A DNA stretch of 64,000 nucleotides. It comes from Albidovulum denitrificans (GTDB lineage Bacteria > Pseudomonadota > Alphaproteobacteria > Rhodobacterales > Rhodobacteraceae). Of this stretch, positions 1-8,217 are shown in pieces. How positions within the stretch are numbered: position 1 is the stretch's first letter; each line of letters opens with the position of its first letter. The stretch is from positions 124,001 to 188,000 of the forward strand of contig NZ_PVEP01000005.1 of NCBI RefSeq assembly GCF_002973535.1. The letters run 5' to 3'. Below the pieces are notes generated by a model. The model saw only the letters and a list, made by a program, of their open reading frames with translations. It was not told the DNA's origin and made no database searches. The position numbers were made by a program, and so were the translations under genes.

Positions 1-794
1 TCGCCGGTGTCGGTGGAAAGCTGCGGCTGGAAGAAGGCGACGATTTCGCCGGTGTCCAGCGCCCGCTCGATTTCCTCTGTCAGGTCGTCGGTCCGGCGCT
101 GGCGGTGGCGCATGTCGGGGGTGTAGGCACGGATCGCGCCGGGGCCGTTCGACCACGCCTCATCCAGCGCGCCTTCGGCGGCGGCGAGGATCGCCGCCCC
201 ACTGCGTTCGGGCGCGCGCGACGGCAGGCAGAAGCCGACGGAGACCGAACCGTAGACGGTGGTCCCGTCCAGGCTGACCGGCTCACAAAGCCGTTTTTGC
301 AGACGCGCGGCGATCTGGATCGCGGATTCGAGGTCGATGCGCCGGTGCGCCGTGACCGCGACGGCAAAGCGGCCGCCGTCGAACTGGCGCAGCACGTCGC
401 CATTGCGCAGCGCGCCGCGGATACGGTCCTCGAACGCGGCCATGATGCGGTCATAGCCGCTGCGCCCGAACTGGGTCAGGATCAGGTGCGGATCGTCCAT
501 GCAGATGGCGAAGCAGGCCATCCGGTCATGCGTCGCCGCGCCGTTGCGGAAGGCGGTATCGAGGGCGGCGGTAATCACCTCACGCGGGGCGGTGCCAGAG
601 GGCGGCGGCGCAGCGCCGCGCCCGGCCCTGCCGCGTGTCGCGCCGAGAATGGCCAAGGGTATCCCCAGCGCCCCGGCGACGGCGGCGCCTTCGGGGCCGA
701 AGAACCAGCCTCCGGCGGCGACACCCGGACCCAGCGCCAGAACATCCGGCCGGATCAGCCAATGCAACTTTTGCGAAAAGTCTCTCGATGTCAT
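1..794 (-). CDS. GGDEF-EAL domain protein (truncated by window edge)
   Basis: Only the first 264 residues are in the window; the rest lies to the left. A hydrophobic stretch at about residues 18-52 suggests one or two membrane segments. A GGDEF-like domain follows, but the signature is degenerate: D-G-G-R-F at about 139-143 instead of GG(D/E)EF, so diguanylate cyclase activity is unlikely. The visible end (from about residue 239, with the F-Q-P-Q motif near 255-258) is the start of an EAL domain. The protein is therefore probably a c-di-GMP phosphodiesterase or an effector with an inactive GGDEF; the EAL catalytic residues are outside the window. The ATG at 794 is preceded by a GAGGG ribosome site that lies inside an inverted repeat. 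Confidence 0.85.
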   Translation of the reverse strand, partial: MTSRDFSQKLHWLIRPDVLALGPGVAAGGWFFGPEGAAVAGALGIPLAILGATRGRAGRGAAPPPSGTAPREVITAALDTAFRNGAATHDRMACFAICMDDPHLILTQFGRSGYDRIMAAFEDRIRGALRNGDVLRQFDGGRFAVAVTAHRRIDLESAIQIAARLQKRLCEPVSLDGTTVYGSVSVGFCLPSRAPERSGAAILAAAEGALDEAWSNGPGAIRAYTPDMRHRQRRTDDLTEEIERALDTGEIVAFFQPQLSTDTG

Positions 795-799
795 GGTCG

Positions 800-853
800 C
801 CCTCGTCCCTGCGGCAGGATGATCTGCCTGCGGGACCGACATTAGGACGAGGG
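800..853 (-). promoter_or_regulatory. Leader inverted repeat covering the ribosome binding site of the GGDEF-EAL gene
   Basis: Two perfect 9-base arms (800-808 and 845-853) can pair in the minus-strand transcript. The arm next to the start codon reads GGACGAGGG and contains the GAGGG likely used as Shine-Dalgarno, six bases before the ATG at 794. Smaller hairpins fit between the arms. It could be a translation-limiting structure, or simply the terminator of ttcA, which ends at 867 and reads in the same direction; there is no T-run. Confidence 0.4.
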
Positions 854-866
854 TCTGACCGCGAGG

Positions 867-1733
867 TTAACGCAGATCAGGAATGTTCCCGTCCCGTTCC
901 TTTTCCGGCTGGCGCGCGAGTCCTGCGAAATCGAAGAGCTTCGGGTCGAGAAGATGGGAGGGCCGCGCGTTCATCAGCGCCCGGAACATCACCTGTCTGC
1001 GGCCGGGGCTGCGCGCCTCCCACCCGTCGAGGATCTGCTTGACCTGCTGGCGCTGAAGCCCGTCCTGGCTGCCGCAGAGGTCACAGGGGATAATCGGATA
1101 GGCCATGGCCCTGGCGAACTTCTCGCAATCCGCCTCGGCCACGAAGGCCAGCGGGCGGTAGACGAACAGGTCGCCATCCTCGTTCAGAAGCTTCGGTGGC
1201 ATCGTCGCCAGTCGCCCGCCGTGGAAGAGGTTCATGAAGAACGTCTCAAGAATATCGTCGCGGTGATGGCCGAGGACGACGGCGGAACACCCCTCTTCCC
1301 GCGCGATGCGGTAAAGGTTGCCGCGCCTGAGGCGGGAGCAGAGCGAACACATCGTGCCGCCGGGCGCGATCTTGTCGGTGACGATGGAATAGGTGTCGGC
1401 ATATTCGATGCGATGCTCGACGCCCATCTTGGTCAGGAAGGCGGGCAGCACCGTCGCCGGAAAGCCCGGCTGGCCCTGATCGAGGTTGCAGGCCAGAAGA
1501 TCGACCGGCAAGAGACCGCGCCATTTCAGCTCATGCAGCACGGCCAGCAGGGTGTAGCTGTCCTTGCCGCCCGACAGGCAGACGAGCCAGCGGGCGCCGC
1601 GTTCGATCATGCCATAGGCCTCGATCGCCTCGCGCACTTCGCGCACGATCCGCTTGCGAAGCTTCTTGAACTCTGTCGTCGCAGGCGCGCCGTGAAACAG
1701 CGGGTGGATGTCGTCGGTATCGTCGTCAAGCAT
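867..1733 (-). CDS. ttcA: tRNA 2-thiocytidine biosynthesis protein TtcA
   Basis: This 288-residue enzyme thiolates cytidine 32 of some tRNAs. The ATP-pyrophosphatase loop S-G-G-K-D-S is at residues 54-59, and two CxxC pairs (C129/C132 and C217/C220) are placed as in the family for the [4Fe-4S] cluster. Length is typical. I chose the ATG at 1733 because GGAGAG sits about eight bases upstream; the frame stays open to a TTG at 1793, which would add 20 unconserved residues. It is the last gene of the rpmH-rnpA-yidD-ttcA run on the minus strand. Confidence 0.93.
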   Translation of the reverse strand: MLDDDTDDIHPLFHGAPATTEFKKLRKRIVREVREAIEAYGMIERGARWLVCLSGGKDSYTLLAVLHELKWRGLLPVDLLACNLDQGQPGFPATVLPAFLTKMGVEHRIEYADTYSIVTDKIAPGGTMCSLCSRLRRGNLYRIAREEGCSAVVLGHHRDDILETFFMNLFHGGRLATMPPKLLNEDGDLFVYRPLAFVAEADCEKFARAMAYPIIPCDLCGSQDGLQRQQVKQILDGWEARSPGRRQVMFRALMNARPSHLLDPKLFDFAGLARQPEKERDGNIPDLR

Positions 1734-1802
1734 CGGGCGGCTCTCCGGGGCCGGGTGGGCCTTGGCATAGGCAAGGCGCCGTGTCGTCGTCAAGGCGCGG
1801 GG

Positions 1803-2054
1803 TCAGTCCTTCGGCCCGTGGTCGTGTCCGTCCGCCCCCGGCACCGGATCATAGCCCGATCCGCCCCAGGGATGACAGCGCCCGATCCGGCGGGCCGCCA
1901 GCCAGCTTCCCTTGATCGCGCCATGCTTTTCCAGCGCGTCAAGCGCATAGGCCGAACAGGTCGGCTGATAGCGGCAGGAATGGCCGATCCACGGGCTGAG
2001 GAGAAGCCGGTAGGCGCGGACGGGCAGGGCGACGAGGTGGGCAAGCGGGGTCAT
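1803..2054 (-). CDS. yidD: Membrane protein insertion efficiency factor YidD
   Basis: An 83-residue YidD family protein (formerly DUF37), a small peripheral membrane protein thought to help YidC-dependent insertion. The family core is visible: Y-R-L-x-x-S-P, then C-R-Y-x-P-T-C-S-x-Y near residues 27-36, and the R-x-x-R-C-H-P-x-x-x-x-G-x-D-P end. The start overlaps the rnpA stop by four bases, the usual arrangement, so the two are translationally coupled. The acidic, His-containing tail is not conserved. Confidence 0.93.
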   Translation of the reverse strand: MTPLAHLVALPVRAYRLLLSPWIGHSCRYQPTCSAYALDALEKHGAIKGSWLAARRIGRCHPWGGSGYDPVPGADGHDHGPKD

Positions 2055-2473
2055 GTCCGCCCGCCATGTATCTTCTGAAGCGCGCGCGAGAGATCGCCCT
2101 TCATCGCGGCGAAGTCGCGGGTCGCGGTGGCCTCGGGGCGGCCAACCAGGACATAGTCCCAGCCGTGCTGGCCTTCCGAGGTCAGCACCAGCCGCGCGAT
2201 CTCCCTCAGCCGCCGTTTGGCGCGGTTGCGGGCGACGGCATTGCCGACCTTCTTGGAACAGGTGAACCCGACCCGGATCGCGTCGGGGGCGGTCGCTTCG
2301 CCATCACGCCGCGCGCGCGCCTGAAGCAGAAAGCCCGGCGTTCCCTGACGCCGGGCCTGTGCCGCGCGCAGGAAATCGGCGCGCTTTGTCAGTTGCTGCA
2401 AAACGACCACCGCCGGAGGCGCCTCCGCCGTCCGGCCCATGGGGCCTTGCGCGGGTGCCTCCGGCGGTGTCAT
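2051..2473 (-). CDS. rnpA: Ribonuclease P protein component
   Basis: The 140-residue basic protein subunit of RNase P, which matures tRNA 5' ends with the M1 RNA. The diagnostic [10 protein letters not shown] helix is present near residues 82-91, preceded by the F-x-x-S-K-K-V-G-N-A type strand. The first 25 or so residues are a non-conserved Pro/Ala-rich extension; an internal ATG at 2440 is an alternative start. It lies 23 bases after rpmH and overlaps yidD, as in most bacteria. Confidence 0.93.
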   Translation of the reverse strand: MTPPEAPAQGPMGRTAEAPPAVVVLQQLTKRADFLRAAQARRQGTPGFLLQARARRDGEATAPDAIRVGFTCSKKVGNAVARNRAKRRLREIARLVLTSEGQHGWDYVLVGRPEATATRDFAAMKGDLSRALQKIHGGRT

Positions 2474-2496
2474 GCCGTGTGCCTTGGTGTCTGGCC

Positions 2497-2631
2497 TCAG
2501 GCCGACAGAACCTTGCGGCCCTTGGCGCGACGGGCGTTCAGCACCTTGCGGCCAGCCTTGGTCGCCATGCGGGCGCGGAAGCCGTGACGGCGGGCGCGAA
2601 CGAGGTTCGACGGTTGGAACGTGCGCTTCAT
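2497..2631 (-). CDS. rpmH: 50S ribosomal protein L34
   Basis: A 44-residue, very basic protein beginning M-K-R-T-F-Q-P-S and ending K-G-R-K-V-L-S-A, the universal L34 pattern; it is a structural protein of the large ribosomal subunit. The start codon at 2631 is preceded by CCGGAG. It is the promoter-proximal gene of the rpmH-rnpA-yidD-ttcA operon. Confidence 0.97.
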   Translation of the reverse strand: MKRTFQPSNLVRARRHGFRARMATKAGRKVLNARRAKGRKVLSA

Positions 2632-2703
2632 CGCTTCAACTCCGGTTGGGGGCGGCCCAAACCCTTCGGACGGATTCGAAGGCCGCGGTCATTCGAAGCC
2701 CGG

Positions 2704-2732
2704 CTCATAGAGGGCAGTAGCGCCCAAGTCAA
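2704..2732 (-). promoter_or_regulatory. Sigma-70-type promoter of the rpmH operon
   Basis: On the minus strand the -35 is TTGACT (2727-2732) and the -10 is TATGAG (2704-2709), with an ideal 17-base spacer. It lies about 75 bases upstream of the rpmH start codon, with no competing gene. Position and match quality make this one of the better promoter calls in the window. Confidence 0.75.
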
Positions 2733-2878
2733 CTCGCCCCTGCGGATTTTTCGCGTGCCGCGCCGGGCAAGACAGAGGTTTAAAGCCCGCCCCCGAATGC
2801 ATATTGTCATGCGGACCGGACGATCCGGGACCGGGCCACCCATATCAGGGATGGAACGGGGAAGCACGGGGCATTTGG

Positions 2879-4297
2879 ATGTTCTTCAAAACGCTGTCAG
2901 GACGGTTCCTGCTGCTGACGACGCTGTTCGTCATGCTGGCGGAAGTTCTGATCTTCGTGCCCTCCGTCGCGCGGTTCCGCGAGGACTATATCCTGTCGCG
3001 TCTGGAACGGGCGCAGATCGCCTCGCTCGCGCTCTTGGCGACCGACGGCATGATCGACGCGCAGCTTGAGAAGGAGCTGCTTGAGAATGCCGAGGTCTAT
3101 AACGTCGTCCTGCGCCGGGACGAGGTGCGCCAGCTTGTCCTGTCCTCGCCGATTCCGGCACCTATCATGGCGACCTACGATTTGCGCGACGTCCCGGCGT
3201 GGCAGTTGATCCGCGACGCGATCGGCACGCTGCTGCATCCCGAGGCACGGGTGATCCGGGTGATCGGCGACCCGGTCAAGCAGGCGGGCCTCTTGATCGA
3301 GGCGACGATGGATACCGGCCCCTTGCGGGTGGCCATGCTGGATTACGGTCTGCGCATCCTTGGCATGTCGGCCATCATCTCGGCGGTGACGGCGGTCTTG
3401 CTGTTCCTTGCGGTGCGCAGGCTTTTCGTCCTGCCGATCCGCCGCGTCATGCAGGGGATGAGCCTTTATGCCGAGGCCCCCGAGGATGCCCGCCGGATCA
3501 TCGAACCCGGCGCCACGATCCTGGAACTGCGCGAGGCCGAGGAAGCGCTGAAATCCATGCAGCAGCAGTTGACCGGGTCCCTGCGCCAGAAAGAGCGTCT
3601 GGCCCAGCTTGGCAGCGCGGTCGCCAAGGTCAGCCATGACCTGCGCAACATCCTGACCACGGCCCAGCTTTTCGCTGACCGGATGGAGGACAGCGACGAC
3701 CCGATGGTCAAGCGCGCGACGCCGAAGCTGGTGAACTCCATCAGCCGCGCGGTCGGGCTTTGCGAGGCGACGCTGGCCTTCGGCAAGGCCGAGGAGCCGC
3801 CGCCCACGCTGACCCGCTTCATGCTTTCCGCGCTGGTCGATGACGTGATCGAGGGGGAGAAGGCGGCGGCGGGCGATTGCGGGGTGGACTTCATCACCGA
3901 TGTCGCGCCGACCCTGGCCATGCGGGCGGATTTCGAGCAGCTCCACCGCGTCCTGACCAACCTGATCCGCAACGCGCGGCAGGCGATCGAGGCGACGCGC
4001 CGCCCCGGCACGATCGAGATCGCGGGCGGCGAGAGCGAGGATGGCTGGTGGATTCGCGTCGGCGACACCGGCCCCGGCCTGCCCGAGCGCGCGCGCGAAC
4101 ACTTGTTTCAGCCGTTTCAGGGCGGGATTCGCAAGGGCGGCACCGGCCTTGGCCTTGCCATCGCGGCCGAACTGGTCCGCGGCCATGGCGGCCAGCTTGA
4201 GCTGTTGAAGTCCGGCGAGGACGGGTCCGAATTCCTGATCCGCCTGCCGCGCGACATCATTCCCGCCCCCGCACGGGCGCCTGAGGGGGCGCACTGA
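2879..4297 (+). CDS. Membrane-bound sensor histidine kinase
   Basis: A 472-residue two-component sensor. Transmembrane segments at about 10-30 and 157-180 bracket a periplasmic domain of about 125 residues. A short linker leads to the HisKA helix with H253 in S-H-D-L-R-N, then the N box (N-L-I-R-N-A-R-Q-A), the G1 box D-T-G-P-G-L-P and the G2 box G-G-T-G-L-G-L-A. All catalytic boxes are intact. No response regulator is encoded next to it, so the partner is unknown. The frame is open upstream to 2804, but the hydrophobic N-terminus fits the ATG at 2879. It is divergent from rpmH. Confidence 0.9.
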   Translation: MFFKTLSGRFLLLTTLFVMLAEVLIFVPSVARFREDYILSRLERAQIASLALLATDGMIDAQLEKELLENAEVYNVVLRRDEVRQLVLSSPIPAPIMATYDLRDVPAWQLIRDAIGTLLHPEARVIRVIGDPVKQAGLLIEATMDTGPLRVAMLDYGLRILGMSAIISAVTAVLLFLAVRRLFVLPIRRVMQGMSLYAEAPEDARRIIEPGATILELREAEEALKSMQQQLTGSLRQKERLAQLGSAVAKVSHDLRNILTTAQLFADRMEDSDDPMVKRATPKLVNSISRAVGLCEATLAFGKAEEPPPTLTRFMLSALVDDVIEGEKAAAGDCGVDFITDVAPTLAMRADFEQLHRVLTNLIRNARQAIEATRRPGTIEIAGGESEDGWWIRVGDTGPGLPERAREHLFQPFQGGIRKGGTGLGLAIAAELVRGHGGQLELLKSGEDGSEFLIRLPRDIIPAPARAPEGAH

Positions 4298-4340
4298 CCG
4301 GGCGCCGTGCCGCCGCGCCGCAAATTCTTGGCAAGGCCCC

Positions 4341-4369
4341 TTGCATTGCCCCGCGCCGACGGCTAAATG
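4341..4369 (+). promoter_or_regulatory. Promoter of tRNA-Arg
   Basis: TTGCAT (4341-4346) and TAAATG (4364-4369) are separated by 17 bases and end 11 bases before the first base of the tRNA, the expected geometry for a sigma-70 promoter of a stable RNA gene. Confidence 0.6.
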
Positions 4370-4379
4370 CCTCACCCAC

Positions 4380-4456
4380 GCACCCGTAGCTCAGCTGGAT
4401 AGAGCACCAGACTACGAATCTGGGGGTCAGGAGTTCGAATCTCTTCGGGTGCGCCA
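4380..4456 (+). tRNA. tRNA-Arg(ACG)
   Basis: A 77-base cloverleaf. The acceptor stem GCACCCG (4380-4386) pairs with CGGGTGC (4446-4452). The D arm has GCTC/GAGC, the anticodon stem is CCAGA/TCTGG with loop CTACGAA (anticodon ACG), and the T loop is TTCGAAT. The discriminator is G and the CCA end is encoded (4454-4456). The ACG anticodon, edited to ICG in bacteria, reads CGN arginine codons. No integrase or att duplication is visible beside it. Confidence 0.96.
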
Positions 4457-4519
4457 TTTTCCATTGTCAGACGGTGCCAGATCCCAAGCCTCCCGCCGAC
4501 CCTTGGTATGCGGCTGCCT

Positions 4520-5173
4520 TCAGATGCTGTCCTTGACCCGTTCCCAGGTCTTTCTGAGATGGCTGGACATCGCTTCACCAAGGCGCTGGCCGTCGCGTTT
4601 TTTCAGCGCGGCGACCATGTCCTCATGATCGGCGACGGCGCCGGCCCATGACTCCGGTTGCTGATTGCCGATATAGCGGATGCGCTTCAGCCGGGCCTGG
4701 ATGTTCGACTGAACCTCTTGCAGTGTCCCGTTGCCGGAGAGGCTTGCCAGGCGCGAATGGAATTCCTGGTTCAGCTTGTAATAGGGCATCCGGTCGCGGA
4801 GCCGGTAGCACGCCATCATCCGTTCGTGCAGATCCACAAGCGATTGGATGTCCTCGTCGCTCGCCCGCGCGCAGACCAGTTCGCCCGCCAGCTTCTCAAG
4901 ATGGCCCAGCACCTCAAGCATTGAAAACACATCCTCGGGTGTCAGTTTCCGCACGATGCTGCCCTTGGACGGGCGCACGATGACCAGTCCTTCGGCCGCC
5001 AGGGTGCGCAGCGCCTCGCGGAACGGGGTGCGGGAGACGCCCAGTTCCTCGATCAGATGGGCTTCGTCGATTCGGCTTCCGGGCTCAAGCGTTCCCTCGA
5101 TGATCAGGTCGCGGACCCGGCTGACGACCTGATCGTGAAGCGAGCGGTTCGTGATGGCAATCGACGCGTCCAT
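4520..5173 (-). CDS. GntR-family (FadR subfamily) transcriptional regulator
   Basis: A 217-residue regulator: an N-terminal winged helix (about 10-75, with the typical G-V-S-R-T-P-x-R-E-A-L-R recognition helix) and a C-terminal all-helical FCD ligand domain whose conserved His residues appear in E-F-H, the D-H-E region and the final S-H-L-R-K. It is divergent from the TRAP transporter operon, and a palindrome overlaps that operon's -10, so it probably represses the operon until a small acid ligand binds. The ATG at 5173 starts the conserved protein; the frame continues open upstream across the TRAP genes, but that extension has no family features. Confidence 0.9.
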   Translation of the reverse strand: MDASIAITNRSLHDQVVSRVRDLIIEGTLEPGSRIDEAHLIEELGVSRTPFREALRTLAAEGLVIVRPSKGSIVRKLTPEDVFSMLEVLGHLEKLAGELVCARASDEDIQSLVDLHERMMACYRLRDRMPYYKLNQEFHSRLASLSGNGTLQEVQSNIQARLKRIRYIGNQQPESWAGAVADHEDMVAALKKRDGQRLGEAMSSHLRKTWERVKDSI

Positions 5174-5226
5174 GTCCAACCTTCTGTCTTTGCGCCATTT
5201 TTTACGCAGATACGCGGGGCCTGTCC

Positions 5227-5255
5227 AATATAGGGATTCACCGATTGCAAGTCGA
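5227..5255 (-). promoter_or_regulatory. Putative promoter of the GntR regulator gene
   Basis: On the minus strand TCGACT (5250-5255) and TATATT (5227-5232) are 17 bases apart, about 54 bases upstream of the regulator start codon. The -35 overlaps the end of the -35 of the divergent promoter, so the two transcription units share control DNA. Confidence 0.4.
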
Positions 5256-5274
5256 TACTTTCGCCATGTATACA
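5245..5274 (+). promoter_or_regulatory. Putative promoter of the TRAP-catabolic operon
   Basis: TTGCAA (5245-5250) and TATACA (5269-5274) with an 18-base spacer lie about 55 bases upstream of the dctP-type start codon. The -10 is inside the palindrome at 5266-5282, a classic repressor arrangement. Confidence 0.5.
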
Positions 5275-5282
5275 AAATACAT
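5266..5282. promoter_or_regulatory. Palindromic operator for the GntR regulator
   Basis: ATGTAT (5266-5271) and ATACAT (5277-5282) form a perfect 6-base inverted repeat around a 5-base AT-rich centre. FadR-subfamily regulators usually bind short palindromes of this kind, often with a GTATAC-like core. It is the only clear dyad in the divergent intergenic region. Confidence 0.6.
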
Positions 5283-5329
5283 TGAGCGGAAATGCAATGC
5301 TGCATTCCGACAGGAGAGGAGACCAATCC

Positions 5330-6313
5330 ATGAAACCGCTTCAGAACGGCGTTCTCGCGGGTCTGCTGGCTTGCACCGCAACGCTTGCCGCTGCGCCGGT
5401 TGTGGCCGAAACCTACATCGTGGCCGTGGGCGCCGCCTCCAACAGCCTTCAGGGTCGGAGCGCGGCCAAGTTTGCCGAAGACCTTCAGGCCAAACTCGGC
5501 GATGCCGACACGGTCGAGTTCTATGCCGACGGTCAGCTTGGCGATGAAAAGGAACTGATGCAGAAGCTGCGGCTCGGCACGGTCCAATTCACGCTGATCT
5601 CCTCGATCATGACGAATGTCGCGCCGGAATTCGCGCTCTTCGACATGCCCTTCCTCGTCAAGGATCGCGCGCATCTCAAGGCGATCGACGCCGAGATTGT
5701 CCAGCCTGAGCTTGCCCCCAAGGCCGAGGCGCAGGGCCTCCACGTTCTGTCGACCTGGGAAAATGGCTTCCGCCAGATCACCAACAACACCCGTCCGATC
5801 GACAAGCCCGAGGATCTTGCCGGCCTGAAGATCAGGACGCCGTCGTCGGAATGGCGCGTCGCGATGTTCAAGGAGTGGGGCGCCAACCCCACGCCGATGG
5901 CCTTTTCCGAGGTCTTTGTGGCGTTGCAGACCGGCACGATGGACGGGCAGGAAAACCCGCTGACCAATATCGTGGGCGCGAACTTTCAGGAGGTACAGAA
6001 GTATCTCAGCCTGACGGGCCACGTCTATTCGCCGACCTACCTGACCAGCGGTGCCGCAACCTGGGCCGACCTGCCCGACAATGTGAAGGCCGCCGCGGTG
6101 GAAGTTGCGGCCGGGGTTCAGGACTGGTCGCTCGCCGAGGGCGAGAAGGCGGATAACGAGCTTGTCGACAAGGTCAAGGCCGCGGGCGTCGCGGTCAACA
6201 CCGCCGACAAGGCGGCTTTCATCGCGGCCTCCGCGCCGGTCTACGCCGCTTTCGCCGAACAGGTTCCGGGCGGGGCAGAGCTTGTCGCCAAGGCGCAGGC
6301 GCTGGCCAAGTAG
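5330..6313 (+). CDS. TRAP transporter solute-binding protein (DctP family)
   Basis: A 327-residue periplasmic binding protein for a carboxylate-type substrate. A Sec signal peptide ends near residue 26 (V-V-A before E-T-Y). The family's central G-L-K-I-R-T-P region, with the arginine that normally clamps the ligand carboxylate, is present near residues 165-171, followed by a G-T-M-D-G-Q-E-N-P segment. The ATG at 5330 has AGGAGAGGA ten bases upstream. It is the first gene of an operon continuing through DctQ, DctM, an isomerase and a kinase, so the substrate is probably an acid or polyol degraded by those enzymes. Confidence 0.93.
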   Translation: MKPLQNGVLAGLLACTATLAAAPVVAETYIVAVGAASNSLQGRSAAKFAEDLQAKLGDADTVEFYADGQLGDEKELMQKLRLGTVQFTLISSIMTNVAPEFALFDMPFLVKDRAHLKAIDAEIVQPELAPKAEAQGLHVLSTWENGFRQITNNTRPIDKPEDLAGLKIRTPSSEWRVAMFKEWGANPTPMAFSEVFVALQTGTMDGQENPLTNIVGANFQEVQKYLSLTGHVYSPTYLTSGAATWADLPDNVKAAAVEVAAGVQDWSLAEGEKADNELVDKVKAAGVAVNTADKAAFIAASAPVYAAFAEQVPGGAELVAKAQALAK

Positions 6314-6326
6314 GCCATTGCACTCC

Positions 6327-6353
6327 GGTTGGCCGGGACAGCCCCGGCCGACC
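6327..6353 (+). terminator. Stem-loop between TRAP binding-protein and membrane genes
   Basis: An 11-base stem (6327-6337 with 6343-6353, one G-T pair) and a 5-base loop follow the stop of the binding-protein gene. There is no T-run, so it is better read as an RNA stabiliser or attenuator that leaves more binding protein than permease, a common design in transporter operons. Confidence 0.5.
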
Positions 6354-6376
6354 GTCACGGGGGGGAGGAACCAGCG

Positions 6377-6940
6377 ATGATCGCCTGGATCGAAAGAACC
6401 ATTCTGCGCGTGATCGAGACGATCTGCCTGGCCCTTCTGGTCGTGCTGGCGGTCTCGGTCGTCTATTCGACCACCATGCGCTATCTCGGCGCGTCGCCGA
6501 CCTGGTATGATGAGGTCGCCAGCGTCCTTCTGGCCTGGCTGACCTATTTCGGCGCCAGCTATGCGATGTTCACACGCTCGCACATGGCCTTTGCGGGGCT
6601 TGTCTCGGCCTTGCCGCGCCGCTTTGCCGTGGCGCTTGCGATCCTCTCGGAAGTCCTCGTGATCGCCTATTTCGCGCTGGTCGGGTGGTATGGCGCCGCG
6701 GTCCTGAAGGTTGCCGCCTTCGACGCGCTGCTCAGCCTGCCATGGCTGACGCTCGACATCGTGCAATCGGTGATCCCGATTTCGGCCATCCTGATGATCC
6801 TCGGCACGCTCCTGACCATGCCGCGCGCGATCCGCGATGCGGCCGAAGGGGTCGACCGGGAACATGCGGAGATCGAACAAGCCATCGCCGAGGCCGAGAA
6901 AGACGCCGGTGCGCTGGCCCAGAAGGAGGCCCGGCCATGA
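6377..6940 (+). CDS. TRAP transporter small permease subunit (DctQ family)
   Basis: A 187-residue membrane protein with four hydrophobic helices, the size and topology of DctQ. The T-x-x-R-Y motif at the end of helix 1 and a W-x-x-x-x-S-x-x-L-L-A-W-L-like second helix entry are visible. GGGGGAGGAA lies just before the ATG at 6377. The stop codon overlaps the DctM start by four bases, so the two membrane subunits are made together. The tail is charged and cytoplasmic. Confidence 0.92.
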   Translation: MIAWIERTILRVIETICLALLVVLAVSVVYSTTMRYLGASPTWYDEVASVLLAWLTYFGASYAMFTRSHMAFAGLVSALPRRFAVALAILSEVLVIAYFALVGWYGAAVLKVAAFDALLSLPWLTLDIVQSVIPISAILMILGTLLTMPRAIRDAAEGVDREHAEIEQAIAEAEKDAGALAQKEARP

Positions 6941-8217
6941 TCCTTCTGCTGACCACCATCGCGCTGATTTCACTGATCCTCATCAACGTTCCCATCGCGA
7001 TCGCCATCGGTATCGTATCGGTCGGCGGCTTTTACCTGACCTCCGGCAGCGGCCGTTTCTATGACATGGTGATCGCGCTCTATTCCGGGGCGACCTCTTT
7101 TCCGCTGATTGCGATCCCGCTTTTCATCCTGGCGGGCAACCTGATGAACACCTCGGGCATCTCGGTCCGGCTTATCAACTTCGTCACCGCGCTGATCGGC
7201 TTCGTGCGGGGCGGTCTGGGGATGGTCAATATCGGCGTGTCGATGGTCTTTGCCGAGATTTCGGGGTCGGCCGTCGCCGATGTCGCGGCGACCGGGACGG
7301 TACTGATTCCCGAGATGAAGAAGCGCGGCTATTCCCGCACGCTGGCCGCCGCGATCACCTCATCCTCGGCCTCGCTCGCCATCATCATTCCGCCCTCGAT
7401 CCCGATGATCCTTTACGGCGCGATTGCCGAAACCTCGGTGCTGAAGCTTTTCGTGGCGGGGGTGATACCGGGCGTTCTGGGCGGCGGGCTCTTGATGCTG
7501 GTGACTTATTTTCTGGCGATCCGATACGATCTGCCGCGCGCCGAGGGCTTTGACCTTGGCCATATCTGGAAAAGCTTCAAGGAAGCGTTCTGGGCGCTGA
7601 CCATGCCGGTCATCATCCTTGGCGGCATCTTTTCGGGCATCGTGACCGCGACCGAAGGGGCGGGGCTTGCGGTGCTGGCCGCGCTTGTCATCGGCATTTT
7701 CATCTACCGTGACCTCGACCTGAAGCGTCTGCGCGCAACGATGCTGGACGGGATCAGCCAGACCGGCGTGGTCATGCTTCTGGTCGCGACCTCTGCCGCG
7801 CTGGGGCTGTTCCTGACCCAGGCGCAGGTGCCGCAACAACTGGCGGCGCAGATCACCCATGTCACGACCAACCCGCTGATCGTGCTGGCGCTTCTGAACC
7901 TGCTTCTTCTGGTCCTGGGCATGTTCCTGCATGGTGCGGCGGCGATCATCCTGGTGGTGCCGGTCGTGATGCCGCTGGTCACCGCGGTCGGGATCGACCC
8001 GGTGCATTTCGGGATCATCGTGACGCTTAACCTTGCCATCGGGCAGCAGACGCCCCCGGTCGCCTCGGTCCTGATCACCTCCTGCTCGATCGCCAAGGCG
8101 GGGATCTGGGAGACCTCGCGGACCAACCTGCCGTTCATCGGGGTGCTGGCCTTCATCCTGCTTCTGGTCACCTATGTCCCGTCGGTGTCGCTGGCGCTGA
8201 CCGAGTACATCAAATGA
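6937..8217 (+). CDS. TRAP transporter large permease subunit (DctM family)
   Basis: A 426-residue polytopic protein, the sodium-coupled transport subunit. It shows the repeated DctM pattern: an early N-x-x-N-x-S-G hairpin region, the G-S-x-x-A-D-x-x-A-x-G-x-x-x-I-P-E-M segment, the I-P-P-S-I-P-M-I loop and a matching G-Q-x-T-P-P-V-x-x-x-L loop near the end. Length is normal for the family. The ATG is embedded in the dctQ stop and its own stop overlaps the next start, so the transporter and enzymes form one unit. Confidence 0.94.
   Translation: MILLLTTIALISLILINVPIAIAIGIVSVGGFYLTSGSGRFYDMVIALYSGATSFPLIAIPLFILAGNLMNTSGISVRLINFVTALIGFVRGGLGMVNIGVSMVFAEISGSAVADVAATGTVLIPEMKKRGYSRTLAAAITSSSASLAIIIPPSIPMILYGAIAETSVLKLFVAGVIPGVLGGGLLMLVTYFLAIRYDLPRAEGFDLGHIWKSFKEAFWALTMPVIILGGIFSGIVTATEGAGLAVLAALVIGIFIYRDLDLKRLRATMLDGISQTGVVMLLVATSAALGLFLTQAQVPQQLAAQITHVTTNPLIVLALLNLLLLVLGMFLHGAAAIILVVPVVMPLVTAVGIDPVHFGIIVTLNLAIGQQTPPVASVLITSCSIAKAGIWETSRTNLPFIGVLAFILLLVTYVPSVSLALTEYIK

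Noticed and set aside
4380-4456. tRNA-Arg as an integration site of a genomic island
   Set aside because: No integrase, no direct repeat of the tRNA 3' end and no composition change on either side.
5174-6973. Very long minus-strand open frame extending the GntR gene to about 817 codons
   Set aside because: It lies opposite dctP, dctQ and part of dctM, has no domain features and is rich in Arg/Gly/Asp from reverse-strand GC bias. The true regulator starts at 5173.
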